DNA from: Phytopseudomonas punonensis
Lineage (GTDB): Bacteria; Pseudomonadota; Gammaproteobacteria; Pseudomonadales; Pseudomonadaceae
Length of the DNA stretch: 64,000 nt
Direction: 5' to 3'
Assembly (NCBI RefSeq): GCF_900142655.1
Contig: NZ_FRBQ01000001.1
Coordinates: 684,115-748,114, forward strand
A program made the position numbers and the translations under genes. The stretch's first letter is position 1. Each line of letters starts with the position of its first letter. This document shows positions 36,601-40,362 of this stretch, in pieces. The notes below the pieces were generated by a model that saw only the letters and a list, made by a program, of their open reading frames with translations, was not told the origin of the DNA and ran no database searches.

Positions 36601-36732
36601 CTGTGCAGTGGTCAGCGCGACGACCTGCGCGGTGGTCATACCGGCTACGTCTTCGGTGGTCAGGGCGGCGATCTGATCGGTCGACAGCGCGGCGACTTGG
36701 GCGGTGGTCAGGCCAGTGAAAATGCTGCTCAT
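20770..36732 (-). CDS. giant octad-repeat protein, type I secretion substrate candidate (5,320 aa)
   Basis: One uninterrupted 15,963-bp gene, more than half a megadalton. Residues about 5-5,025 are tandem octads L-[TS]-[TS]-A-Q-[IV]-x-A, with roughly every fifth octad replaced by [LI]-E-[TV]-A-D-[LV]-A-A, giving a 40-residue super-period. The C-terminal 290 residues have calcium loops (DLNGDG, DIDGDGDLD, DRNGDG, DSNQDG, DANQDG) and end QLLVASNVHTSFYS, like an uncleaved type I secretion signal. There is no N-terminal signal peptide, no cysteine seen, no RTX GGxGxD nonapeptides and no LapG-type retention module recognised. AGG lies nine bases before ATG. The complete T1SS operon converges from 12883-17250, and a GT41 glycosyltransferase follows on the same strand. 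Likely a secreted or surface fibre, adhesin or S-layer-like protein; the function is not known. Confidence 0.93.
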   Translation of the reverse strand: MSSIFTGLTTAQVAALSTDQIAALTTEDVAGMTTAQVVALTTAQVRVLTSDSLQAFSNNQLQAVQTVDLAALTTAQIAALTPAQTAVLTTAQIVALTPSQAAALTASQAAALTTAQLQRMESADFAALGSDQLAALDASQIAVLSTAQIRALTPSKLAALGTDVSALSNAAVIALTNQQVAGLTTAQIEALTTIQVSRLNSSQLASLTTAQIQALETVDVAAISATVVGGFTTAQIAALSTEQVKAFTAGQIARLDAADVAVFTTAQLVALGSDQVAALTAAQFAGLGSAQVQAIDASDFAALSSQVIGTLKVSQVAALTTDQVDALTASQIGALTAAQLAALTTAQLQALDVSSISAVNISGLTTAQVASLSNTQIQSLSSAQIGRLDTADVRALTTAQIVALDSAQLAGLTGAQLGALSTEQVAAIEVADLPGISASVIGSMTVAQLRVLSTEQIAALSSAQFARLTLSQLGALSTAAVQAIESSDFAAISVAAIPGLTTAQVAVLTAAQVAALTTAQIRAMEVADVAALSTTRIAALDASQLGALTSAQLAGLTTAQIQAIDDGNIPLLSSSAIAGLTPAQIRALSDDQLIALTTAQAAVLKAAQLTALTTDQVAALATEDLAAISAAVISGLTSAQVAALTDAQVQALTTAQIARLDVADLQGLSTADMALLSAAQIGALTVAQIASLSTAQVNSIEAGDLAGLSTAAIKSMSSSQIAALSETQLAALSTAQIAAIDASDFRGLSSAQLAAFDLQQVAALSSAQVAALTPVQITALDDTQFAALTAQAIRGLSAAQMARLTTDQIQALTTLQAAALSSAQVAALTTAQTAALEIADLVALSTAVIAGMTTAQVASLGVSQVQSLTNAQVMAVETADIRAMTTAQVSALTASQVEVLTIPQLVAMTTAQIAALTSPLSDEQQVARDIGALSITAVRSLTTAQIAAWSTAHAAALSSVQVAAMSTAQVRAFETADLQALSASVITGMTSSQVAALTTAQVAALTSVQVAAIEVADLRVLSTAQIAALNSEQFSALTRIQAAALSTAQLRALEATDLSALSTAAVANLTATQLVSLSTAQVLALTTEQLQALSTIQIKALASAQVAALGTEQLAALSSVQVTALDTIDVVALSTSQIQALSTAQLVALSSAQIVALTSKQVAALDSAQVAALTTAQIVALGSEDFRAMSAEQLAALGSAQIRALQTDDIVALTTAQFVALSTDQVKALTVAQIRAIETVDLRQLSTAQIASLSSAQIAALTTAQVSKLLTEQITALGSDDLAALSTAAIVSLTNVQVAALSTAQVAALSTAQVRALDVGDLAALDTSQITALSSAQIAALSTQQIAGMTPEQIAALQTEDLVALSTLAIRALTSIQVAELTTAQLAALRSAQVAALETADLRALSQEQITALSSAQIAALGSLQIASLTSTQIAALEPEDIAALSLANFRVLTTAQLQALDEEQLAALTTAQVASLTTAQLRALSVSQIAALEPADLAAISTAGIAALLSNQLQGLTSEMIAALTSAQIRALSTAQLGLLSTEQVAAIEVDDLQQLTAAAIKALSSDQVAALTSDQIAALGTAQIVALDTADVAALSQEQLLALRPAQLAALTTSQIVALGSDQVSALSLDQLAVLTTAQVRALETVDLRALNAEQIQALSSAQIAALSTAQIAALSSDQVAALELGDLMALSTTSIKALDSSQVAALTTDQIQTLSNAQIAALDTQDLAALTNEQIVALTNEQFAAFGTAQIAALSSAQVAAIEPADLQRLSTAVIRSLGTSQVGALSAEQIQALSVAQVAALSTGQIAVLNSDQIVALEVEDIGVFSTAQIAALSSDQIALLSVDQISALSSAQLAALDTSDIRALGTAQIAALTEDQVVSLNSAQLAALTTEQIRALDAVDLAALSRTTISGLTTDQIMALSTTQIAALTEDQVPALTASQMAVLSTEQIAAFEALDLAALAPATIAGLTTAQIAALSSQQIAALTSAQIAAIETEDLAVLSTEQIVALTQAQVRGLTSVQIAALSNDQLAAMEVADLSRLTTSGIAALSSAQVAALSPDQVSALTVSQVAALSTGSLAGLSSAQVIALSSAQVAALTTEQVFALSTAQIQALEAGDLAAMSNTRITALSSEQVAALSVGQLEALSTAQIRALDTEDVAALSITQIAGINTAQVAALTTAQVAALTSAQVQVLSAEQLQALSAAQIAAIETEDLIALSTDQLQAMGTAQIAALKVAQVAALTTAQVAALEAGDVAALSTAQIVALTTQQVAALTLDQVAVLSTAQVRALETADLAAIATDRIAILSTRQLEALSTAQIVALTTDQVRALSVEQLPGLSTTQVRALATDDLAALTTEQVAGLSLEQVAALSTAQIVALTTAQVAAIELADLAGLSSAQLRALQSEDLVALTTEQVSALNTAQVAALSTAQIVDLTSQQVAALTSSQIQALSTLQVRALETADLAAMSTAQIQALTTAQIAALSTAQVANLTQTQVAALESADLRTLSTAQIVALTTAQIAALTTAQITQLTSTQIAALETADLAALSQDQVYALSGSQPTALTTAQIASLPTAQIASLQTSDLVRLTTAQIVALTSIQVQALTLDQVPALTTAQIRALETTDLAALSAEQIQALTTAQVAALSTEQVVALTTAQVAALELADLVALTTTQIRALETADLAALTDAQIAALTTAQVAALSTAQIGKLTTDQIAALEAVDLRALSTAQIVALSSDQVQALSVNQIAALTTAQVRAIETADLVALKADQLAALTTAQIQALSNAQIVALTTAQVQALALDDLQALTTAQLVAMETVDLAALTTDQIVALTTAQVAALTSAQLQALTTTQVAALETADLVALSPSQIAKLETVDVAALQAAQVAALTTNQVVALTTSQVAALGSDQLAALTTAGLQALTSAQIRAIDAVDLPALSSAQLVALTTAQASALTTAQVAALAPSQVAVLENVDLAALGTAQIAAMSSAQLAALSSGQLRSLTAAQIKAIETADLAALSANQVNKLTTMQIQALSSAQLVALTTAQIESLTTAQVAALTSAQVQSLETADVAALTAAQIVALSSAQVAALKATQLAALTVDQIVALETVDLASISALLIPSLTSDQMAALTTAQVSALTTAQVAALETADLVALSADQIVALRPAQVAALTTAQVAALTTAQVAELELADLQGMSSAQLVALTTAQIRALSPSQIAALGTAQVRALEIADFAALTSDQLAALSTAQIQALTTAQIIALTTAQVSALEPVDVAALTTAQIVALETADLAAMTVEQIAALTSTQIAKLTIAQVGALTTTQVAAIESADLAALTNLQLQALSTAQVRAMGVEQIAALGTGQVVALSTASVQALSTAQVVALTTGQVAALTTAQIVALTGAQVAALQTDDLAALTTTQIRALETTDLVALTQPQIVALTSAQFAALTTGQVAALTTIQVAAIQSGDLQGLSTAQIVALTTAQVHALTGEQVAALSTAQIRALETADIVALGTEQIIALTSAQSAALTTAQIAAMSSEQVASLEVADLAALSSVQIRALKTADIAALTQEQVAGLTTAQVAALSTAQMVALTTAQIEQLSSAQVAALTTAQVAVLETGDIAILSEVQIAALTPQQAAALTATQIAALGLDQLGSLETADLAALSTAAIAGLSTVQVASLSLAQVAALTTAQVAALEVADFASMTPEQLAELSTAQAAALSSAQLGALNGEQTAALSPDALNSADLAFINSLTPSNVPSLTTEQIAAWTTRQVRILETEDLAALTTSQVQALTTAQMQALTTAQIQALTTGQVAALESQDFAVLSNAQLVALTTAQAAALTDVQLAALSTAQVRALEVVDLAALSSSHIAALSTAQIEALTAAQIQGLTTAQVAALTADQIIALTTAQIRAMETADLAALGADQVSAIQTEDLRALTNEQVMALTTAQVVALTNQQIAALSTAQVRVLETADVAALTLEQVSALTTAQVSALTTAQIVALTPDRFAEFSTAQIARLSTAQIEVMSTADIAALTEEQVQALSTVQVAALSTGQLSSLTVAQVAALSTAVIQSLSSAQLVALTTAQVQALVFEQIASLTTAQIALMETADIAALTADQVQLLSTAQVAALTSAQVINLTTAQIAALDGQSLAALSTSVIPQLTSAQVQAITLDQIGSLTTAQIRALETADLALLSSTQLAGLQLSQIAALSTAQVVALTTAQVQALSIDQVQALTTAQVAALETADIQALTTAQISGLEAADVAALTSAQIVALTTAQVQALTNEQIQALTKAQLAELETVDLAALSTTQIRAIETADISGLTSAQIVALTTAQVAALTAAQIQALTTAQFLAMETVDLAALTTAQIQAMETRDIAALSTAQIAALTSDQVKALTTAQIVALSTDQIPALEAADFALLSTEQIAAMQTRDVARLTTAQVVALTSEQAGALTSGQLAALSTAQLTRMETEDLVALTTSTLQGLSAEQAAALTTAQVAALTTAQIVALNTVDLAALTTAQIVALGSDQVKALTTLQIQALTSAQVNALEVADFAEMTTAQIVALKTSDVAALTTAQIVALTTAQAEALGSAQLAALSTAQLVAMEVADVAKLNTAAIVGLTTAQAAALTTDQVQALTAAQLQAMETRDLAAFTTAQVRALTSDQFQALTTDQIKGLSSAQVEALETQDLVALTTAQIRALDASDLALLSTGQLQVLTTEQVESLTTEQIVKLTTEQVSKLTIAQLQALTTEQIAAMQGVDVASLTTAQVVALTTAQVQALTTAQIVALTSEQFAAMETADLAALSTAQIQAIQGSDLAALSTEQIVALTTAQVQALTTAQIVALTTAQYHAMALDDLQALTTAQIQAMQISDLAALSTDQIQALTTAQVQALTAAQVYGLTTEQVAALTNNALQALTTTQIQAMQNTDLASLTAAQIQVLSTDQVVALTTAQVKALTLTQIAAMSSAQIAALETADIVALSSAQIGAIESADFAALSTAQLRAIDVADIPALTTDQLSLLTMAQADAFTAAQLAAMSSEQRAEITTSPLILDLNGDGAQTLSWRAGTQFDIDGDGDLDTTGWVGRGDGMLALDRNGDGIINDGSELFGTATTLADGSKAKNGFEALAELDSNQDGRIDASDDAFASLRVWVDANQDGVSQADELYGLSNLGIASINLSSQASSELSNGNWIGLTGSYETVDGQVRSLVDAWFRSSDAETQTLDLTTLKPESVSEHSLSRIDLGNDGGAASKLKLDAESVSQFGQTGLVDTSGLGASQPVQLIVNGDANDSVQIAGSADQWQAAGTVKVDGTSYEVYNDGDIQLLVASNVHTSFYS
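21650..36720 (-). repeat. about 620 tandem 24-bp units (octad array) with a 120-bp super-period
   Basis: DNA period 24 bp, one octad. Five octads make 120 bp, so similar bases recur every second 60-base stretch for about 15 kb. Synonymous variation between units is high (for example GTGGTCAGCGCC against GTGCTCAGGGCA on the + strand), so the protein repeat is more constant than the DNA. Units near the N-terminus (high coordinates) look more varied than those near the C-terminus. Confidence 0.95.
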
Positions 36733-36914
36733 CTTGTCTTACCTATAAGAAGGATATGTGCCTCAGCCTTGCCACCGGACACAGGCAAGCCGCCGCGGAT
36801 ATCGGGATCCGTTCATTGCTATCGTCGCGAAAGCGACAACCTAAAGGAGCTCTGAGAAAAATATTTTTGGGCCCGCGAGGTGCGGAAAATCGACGGAAGA
36901 ACACCGCCAACACC

Positions 36915-36942
36915 ATAATGGCACGATGCAACCATTAGTCAA
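36915..36942 (-). promoter_or_regulatory. sigma70 promoter of the giant repeat-protein gene
   Basis: On the - strand, TTGACT (36937-36942), a 16-bp spacer and CATTAT (36915-36920). The -35 matches 5 of 6 and the -10 matches 4 of 6. It predicts a start near 36908 and a leader of about 175 nt. Confidence 0.6.
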
Positions 36943-36989
36943 TTCGTTCAGCTCGCGTTCAGCAAAAAAAGCCAAACGGGCGCTGAGAA

Positions 36990-37024
36990 TGCAGGGCGAA
37001 GAGAAAACGCAGAGGCGCCCTGCA
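36990..37024 (-). terminator. putative terminator after hisF
   Basis: Perfect 9-bp inverted repeat TGCAGGGCG/CGCCCTGCA with a 17-nt loop. A seven-T run on the - strand follows about 20 nt later (36964-36970), so this is an imperfect intrinsic terminator at best. Confidence 0.4.
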
Positions 37025-37044
37025 CGCCCCTGAGGTATGAAACA

Positions 37045-37815
37045 TCAGCGCACCACGATACCGCGGCTGGCCATGTAGGCCTTCGCTTCGGGCACGGTGT
37101 ATTCGCCAAAGTGGAAGATGCTCGCTGCCAGCACCGCAGCAGCCTTGCCTTCGAGGATGCCGTCGGCCAGGTGCTGCAGGTTGCCGACGCCACCGGAAGC
37201 GATCACCGGAATACCGACCGCCTCGCTGATGGCGCGGGTCACGCCCAGGTCATAGCCACTCTTCACGCCGTCCTGATCCATGCTGGTCAGCAGGATCTCG
37301 CCGGCGCCCAGGCCTTCCATCTTCATCGCCCACTGCACGGCGTCCAGCCCGGTGGGCTTGCGGCCGCCATGGGTGAAGATTTCCCAGCGCGGCGTCTCGC
37401 CCGGGCCGGAGACCTTCTTGGCGTCGATGGCGACCACGATGCACTGCGAACCGAAGCGCGACGCTGCTTCGCCAACGAACTCGGGGGTGAAAACTGCGGC
37501 GGTGTTGATCGACACCTTGTCGGCGCCGGCATTGAGCAGGTTGCGGATGTCCATCACGGTACGCACGCCACCGCCCACGGTCAGCGGGATAAACACCTGG
37601 CTGGCCATGCGCTCGACGGTGTGCAGCGTGGTATCGCGACCATCGACGCTGGCGGTGATATCGAGGAAGGTAATCTCATCGGCACCCTGCTCATCGTAGC
37701 GGCGAGCGATCTCCACCGGGTCGCCGGCATCGCGGATGTTCTCGAACTTGACGCCCTTGACCACGCGGCCGTTATCAACGTCGAGGCAGGGGATGATGCG
37801 CTTAGCCAGTGCCAT
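37045..37815 (-). CDS. hisF: imidazole glycerol phosphate synthase cyclase subunit HisF
   Basis: Histidine biosynthesis: the (beta-alpha)8 barrel that, with ammonia from HisH, converts PRFAR to imidazole glycerol phosphate and AICAR. It is 256 residues, the family length. Seen: [21 protein letters not shown] with catalytic Asp11 (cited as IPCLDVDNG), [34 protein letters not shown] with catalytic Asp130 region, and VIASGGVGN. Last gene of the his cluster, 77 bp after hisA, with a REP pair in the gap. Confidence 0.97.
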   Translation of the reverse strand: MALAKRIIPCLDVDNGRVVKGVKFENIRDAGDPVEIARRYDEQGADEITFLDITASVDGRDTTLHTVERMASQVFIPLTVGGGVRTVMDIRNLLNAGADKVSINTAAVFTPEFVGEAASRFGSQCIVVAIDAKKVSGPGETPRWEIFTHGGRKPTGLDAVQWAMKMEGLGAGEILLTSMDQDGVKSGYDLGVTRAISEAVGIPVIASGGVGNLQHLADGILEGKAAAVLAASIFHFGEYTVPEAKAYMASRGIVVR

Positions 37816-37826
37816 ACGGAGCTCCC

Positions 37827-37889
37827 GTAGGGTGGGTGCAACCCACCGATAAAGATTGCGTCAGTTGCGGCGGGCTTCACCCGCCCTAC
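37827..37889. repeat. GTAG-type REP pair between hisA and hisF
   Basis: GTAGGGTGGGTGCAACCCAC on the left and the inverted GGCGGGCTTCACCCGCCCTAC on the right, cited in part. Each arm is itself a palindrome. The pair occupies almost the whole hisA-hisF gap. Confidence 0.8.
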
Positions 37890-37892
37890 GGT

Positions 37893-38630
37893 TTAAACCT
37901 TGAAGTTGTCGCAGAACGCCTGCGCTTCAGCCACGTCCAGGGTGCCTTCATAAATCGCGCGGCCGGTGATGGCGCCGACGATGCCTGGCGAGCGGGCCAG
38001 CAGCAGCTTCTCGATATCACCGAGGTTGTGGATGCCACCGGAAGCGATCACCGGAATGCGGCTGGCAGCGGCCAGCGCGGCGGTGGCTTCGACGTTGCAG
38101 CCCTGCATCATGCCGTCTTTGGCGATGTCGGTGTAGACGATCGCCGACACACCATCAGCCTCGAAGCGCTTGGCCAGATCGGTGGCCTGCACGCTGCTGA
38201 CTTCCGCCCAGCCGTCGGTGGCGACGAAACCGTCCTTGGCGTCCAGACCGACGATGACCTTGCCCGGGAACGCTTTGCAGGCGTCGGTGACGAACTGCGG
38301 GTCTTTCACCGCCTTGGTGCCGATGATCACGTAGCTGACGCCGGCCTTGACGTAGTGCTCGATGGTTTCCAGCGAGCGGATGCCGCCGCCGATCTGGATC
38401 GGCAGGTTCGGGTAACGCTTGGCGATGGCGGTGACTACTTCGCCATTGACTGGCTGGCCTTCGAAGGCGCCATTGAGGTCGACCAGGTGCAGACGACGGC
38501 AGCCGCCCTCGACCCACTTGGCAGCCATGCTCACCGGGTCATCGGAGAACACCGTGGAATCTTCCATGCGGCCCTGGCGCAGGCGTACGCAGGCACCGTC
38601 CTTGAGGTCGATAGCGGGGATAATCAGCAT
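37893..38630 (-). CDS. hisA: ProFAR isomerase HisA
   Basis: Histidine biosynthesis: the (beta-alpha)8 barrel that isomerises ProFAR to PRFAR. It is 245 residues. Seen: [17 protein letters not shown] with the catalytic Asp8, [51 protein letters not shown] with the second catalytic Asp, and [10 protein letters not shown] chose the ATG at 38630, with AAGG eight bases upstream, over a GTG three codons earlier. It lies downstream of the DUF2164 gene in the his operon. Confidence 0.97.
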   Translation of the reverse strand: MLIIPAIDLKDGACVRLRQGRMEDSTVFSDDPVSMAAKWVEGGCRRLHLVDLNGAFEGQPVNGEVVTAIAKRYPNLPIQIGGGIRSLETIEHYVKAGVSYVIIGTKAVKDPQFVTDACKAFPGKVIVGLDAKDGFVATDGWAEVSSVQATDLAKRFEADGVSAIVYTDIAKDGMMQGCNVEATAALAAASRIPVIASGGIHNLGDIEKLLLARSPGIVGAITGRAIYEGTLDVAEAQAFCDNFKV

Positions 38631-38668
38631 CTGCAGCACCTTTCTTGTTCAGTCAGCCGTAGCTGGAA

Positions 38669-38923
38669 TCAGTCTTTCTCGAGCGCCCACAGGTCGACTT
38701 CGAGGCTTTCGAAGCGCTCGCGCAGCAGAGTGTGCGCGTCATTGACCGCTCGGTTGTAGTAATGCGGGGCGATATCGCGGCCGAACAATTCGAGTAGCTC
38801 CAGCACCTCGAACGAACCCAGTTCCAGCTCGAAACGCTCGCTCAGAAAGCGCTGCAACTTGTGCACCGCATCGCTTTCCTGCTCGGGCGTGAGCGTGAGA
38901 ATCGGGCTCTTGAGCCTGGCCAT
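38669..38923 (-). CDS. DUF2164 family protein
   Basis: A small 84-residue cytoplasmic protein, helical and charged, with LELGSFEVLELLELFGRDIAP in the centre (cited as LGSFEVLELL) and YYNRAVNDA after it. The match to DUF2164 is from memory. It starts on the base after the hisH stop and sits between hisH and hisA. Genes of this kind are found at this spot in other pseudomonads. No function is known; its place in the operon only suggests co-expression with histidine synthesis. Confidence 0.85.
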   Translation of the reverse strand: MARLKSPILTLTPEQESDAVHKLQRFLSERFELELGSFEVLELLELFGRDIAPHYYNRAVNDAHTLLRERFESLEVDLWALEKD

Positions 38924-39562
38924 TTACCAGCGGCCATCCCAGGCAGCGAAGTTCTGCAGCAATTGCAGGCCGTGGGTGTGGCTCTTCTCGGGGTGAAACT
39001 GCACGGCAAAGCGCGAACCGTCGGCTAGCGCTGCGGCGAAATCCTTACCGTAATGACCACGGCCAACGACCTGCTGAGGCTTGCCAGCTTCGATGTAATA
39101 ACTGTGCACGAAGTAGAAGCGCGCCTGATCCGGAATGCTGTGCCACAGCGGGTGATTGACCGCCTGGCTCACCTCATTCCAGCCCATATGGGGGACTTTC
39201 AGCGGCTCGCCGTCTTCAACCATGCCCTTACCGAAGAAACGTACTTGGCCGGGGAACAGGCCGATGCAATCGACGCCGTCGTTCTCTTCGCTGCGCTCGA
39301 GCAGCGCTTGCATGCCCACACAGATGCCTAGGAACGGACGATCCTGGCTGACTTCACGCACCAGCTCATCAAAACCCAAGCGGCGAATCTCGGCCATGCA
39401 ATCGCGGATCGCACCGACGCCGGGAAACACCACGCGGTCGGCTTCACGGATTACCTGAGCGTCGCTGGTCACCAGTACGCGCCCGGCCCCCACGTGCTCC
39501 AGCGCCTTGGCCACCGAGTGCAGGTTACCCATGCCGTAATCGATGACGGCTACCGTCTGCAT
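38924..39562 (-). CDS. hisH: imidazole glycerol phosphate synthase glutaminase subunit HisH
   Basis: Class I glutamine amidotransferase that makes ammonia for HisF. It is 212 residues. The triad is visible: nucleophile Cys in [11 protein letters not shown], and His and Glu in [12 protein letters not shown] near the C-terminus. The oxyanion strand is VVFPGVGAI. Its ATG overlaps the last base of the hisB stop, and its stop abuts the DUF2164 start, so the his genes are translationally linked. Confidence 0.97.
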   Translation of the reverse strand: MQTVAVIDYGMGNLHSVAKALEHVGAGRVLVTSDAQVIREADRVVFPGVGAIRDCMAEIRRLGFDELVREVSQDRPFLGICVGMQALLERSEENDGVDCIGLFPGQVRFFGKGMVEDGEPLKVPHMGWNEVSQAVNHPLWHSIPDQARFYFVHSYYIEAGKPQQVVGRGHYGKDFAAALADGSRFAVQFHPEKSHTHGLQLLQNFAAWDGRW

Positions 39563-40155
39563 CAGAGAACGCCCTTGGTCGATGGCATCTGCCCGGCCAT
39601 GCGCGGGTCGAGCTCGACGGCCATGCGCAGCGCACGACCGAAGGCCTTGAACACGGTTTCGATCTGGTGATGGGTGTTCACACCACGCAGGTTGTCGATG
39701 TGCAGGCTAACCTGAGCGTGGTTGACGAAGCCCTGGAAGAATTCCTGGAACAGGTCGACATCGAAGCCGCCAACCACCGCACGGGTGAACGGCACGTGCA
39801 TCTGCAAGCCTGGGCGACCGGAGAAGTCGATCACCACGCGTGACAGCGCTTCATCCAGCGGCACGTAGGAATGGCCGTAACGGGTCATGCCTTTCTTGTC
39901 GCCAACAGCCTCTGCGAACGCCTTGCCGAGAGTGATACCGACGTCTTCGACGGTGTGGTGATCATCGATGTGCAGGTCGCCCTTGCAGAAGATGTCCAGG
40001 TCGATCAGACCATGGCGGGCGATCTGATCGAGCATGTGCTCGAAGAACGGCACGCCGGTATCGAAGGTGGCCTTGCCGCTGCCATCCAGATTGATCGAGA
40101 CCTTGATCTGGGTCTCCAGGGTGTTGCGCTCGACGGATGCCGTACGTTCGGCCAT
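39562..40155 (-). CDS. hisB: imidazoleglycerol-phosphate dehydratase HisB
   Basis: Dehydrates imidazole glycerol phosphate to imidazole acetol phosphate with bound Mn2+. It is monofunctional, 197 residues, without the phosphatase domain of enteric HisB. Motifs: [16 protein letters not shown], [15 protein letters not shown] (seen as [13 protein letters not shown]), and the later copy [14 protein letters not shown]. The frame is open upstream, but the start at 40155, [12 protein letters not shown], matches family length. It is the first gene of hisB-hisH-DUF2164-hisA-hisF. Confidence 0.97.
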   Translation of the reverse strand: MAERTASVERNTLETQIKVSINLDGSGKATFDTGVPFFEHMLDQIARHGLIDLDIFCKGDLHIDDHHTVEDVGITLGKAFAEAVGDKKGMTRYGHSYVPLDEALSRVVIDFSGRPGLQMHVPFTRAVVGGFDVDLFQEFFQGFVNHAQVSLHIDNLRGVNTHHQIETVFKAFGRALRMAVELDPRMAGQMPSTKGVL

Positions 40156-40192
40156 CACCTGCTCCACAAAATCGTTGGGCGAAAGGGCGAGC

Positions 40193-40198
40193 ATTATA
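40193..40198 (-). promoter_or_regulatory. candidate -10 box of the his operon
   Basis: Perfect TATAAT on the - strand followed by a GC-rich stretch (GCTCGCC), 37 bp upstream of the hisB start. I see no convincing -35 at 16-18 bp. Confidence 0.45.
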
Positions 40199-40308
40199 GG
40201 CTGATAAGCAGCGAACCGATAAAGCCATCCGGCAAAAATGGCGCGAAGGCGCACGCTGCACCACAACGCAGTAAGACGCTCGCCTCTATAGAGCTAAATC
40301 GCAGGCAT

Positions 40309-40347
40309 AAAAAATCCCGCTGACGCACGAGGCGTCAGCGGGATTTT
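40309..40347 (-). terminator. intrinsic terminator of the OFA transporter gene
   Basis: AAAATCCCGCTGACGC/GCGTCAGCGGGATTTT with a 5-nt loop. On the - strand the stem ends in TTTTTTAT. It lies 15 bp past the transporter stop. Confidence 0.93.
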
Positions 40348-40362
40348 CAAGACGTCATACTG

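Larger units (their letters stand above)
36733..37044. other. intergenic leader between hisF and the giant gene (312 bp)
   Basis: Holds the end of the his operon and the promoter of the giant gene. Beyond the promoter, the roughly 175-nt leader of the giant mRNA contains a perfect AT palindrome AAAAATATTTTT (36857-36868) and a small hairpin GTCGC/GCGAC (36824-36837). No small gene is evident. Confidence 0.6.

Noticed and set aside
20770..36732. Assembly artefact or low-complexity error as explanation for the giant repeat
   Set aside because: The frame stays open for 5,320 codons, units differ from each other throughout, and the gene has a start with ribosome site and a distinct, non-repeat C-terminal domain.
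20707..36855. Many long + strand open frames (700-870 codons) opposite the giant gene
   Set aside because: They are the antisense reading of 24-bp repeats whose codons give no stops in the reverse frame. They have repetitive Arg/Gly/Gln/His composition, no ribosome sites and no known domains.
12528..37044. Prophage or integrative element carrying the T1SS block
   Set aside because: No integrase, phage, transfer or toxin-antitoxin gene, and no direct repeats or tRNA at the borders.
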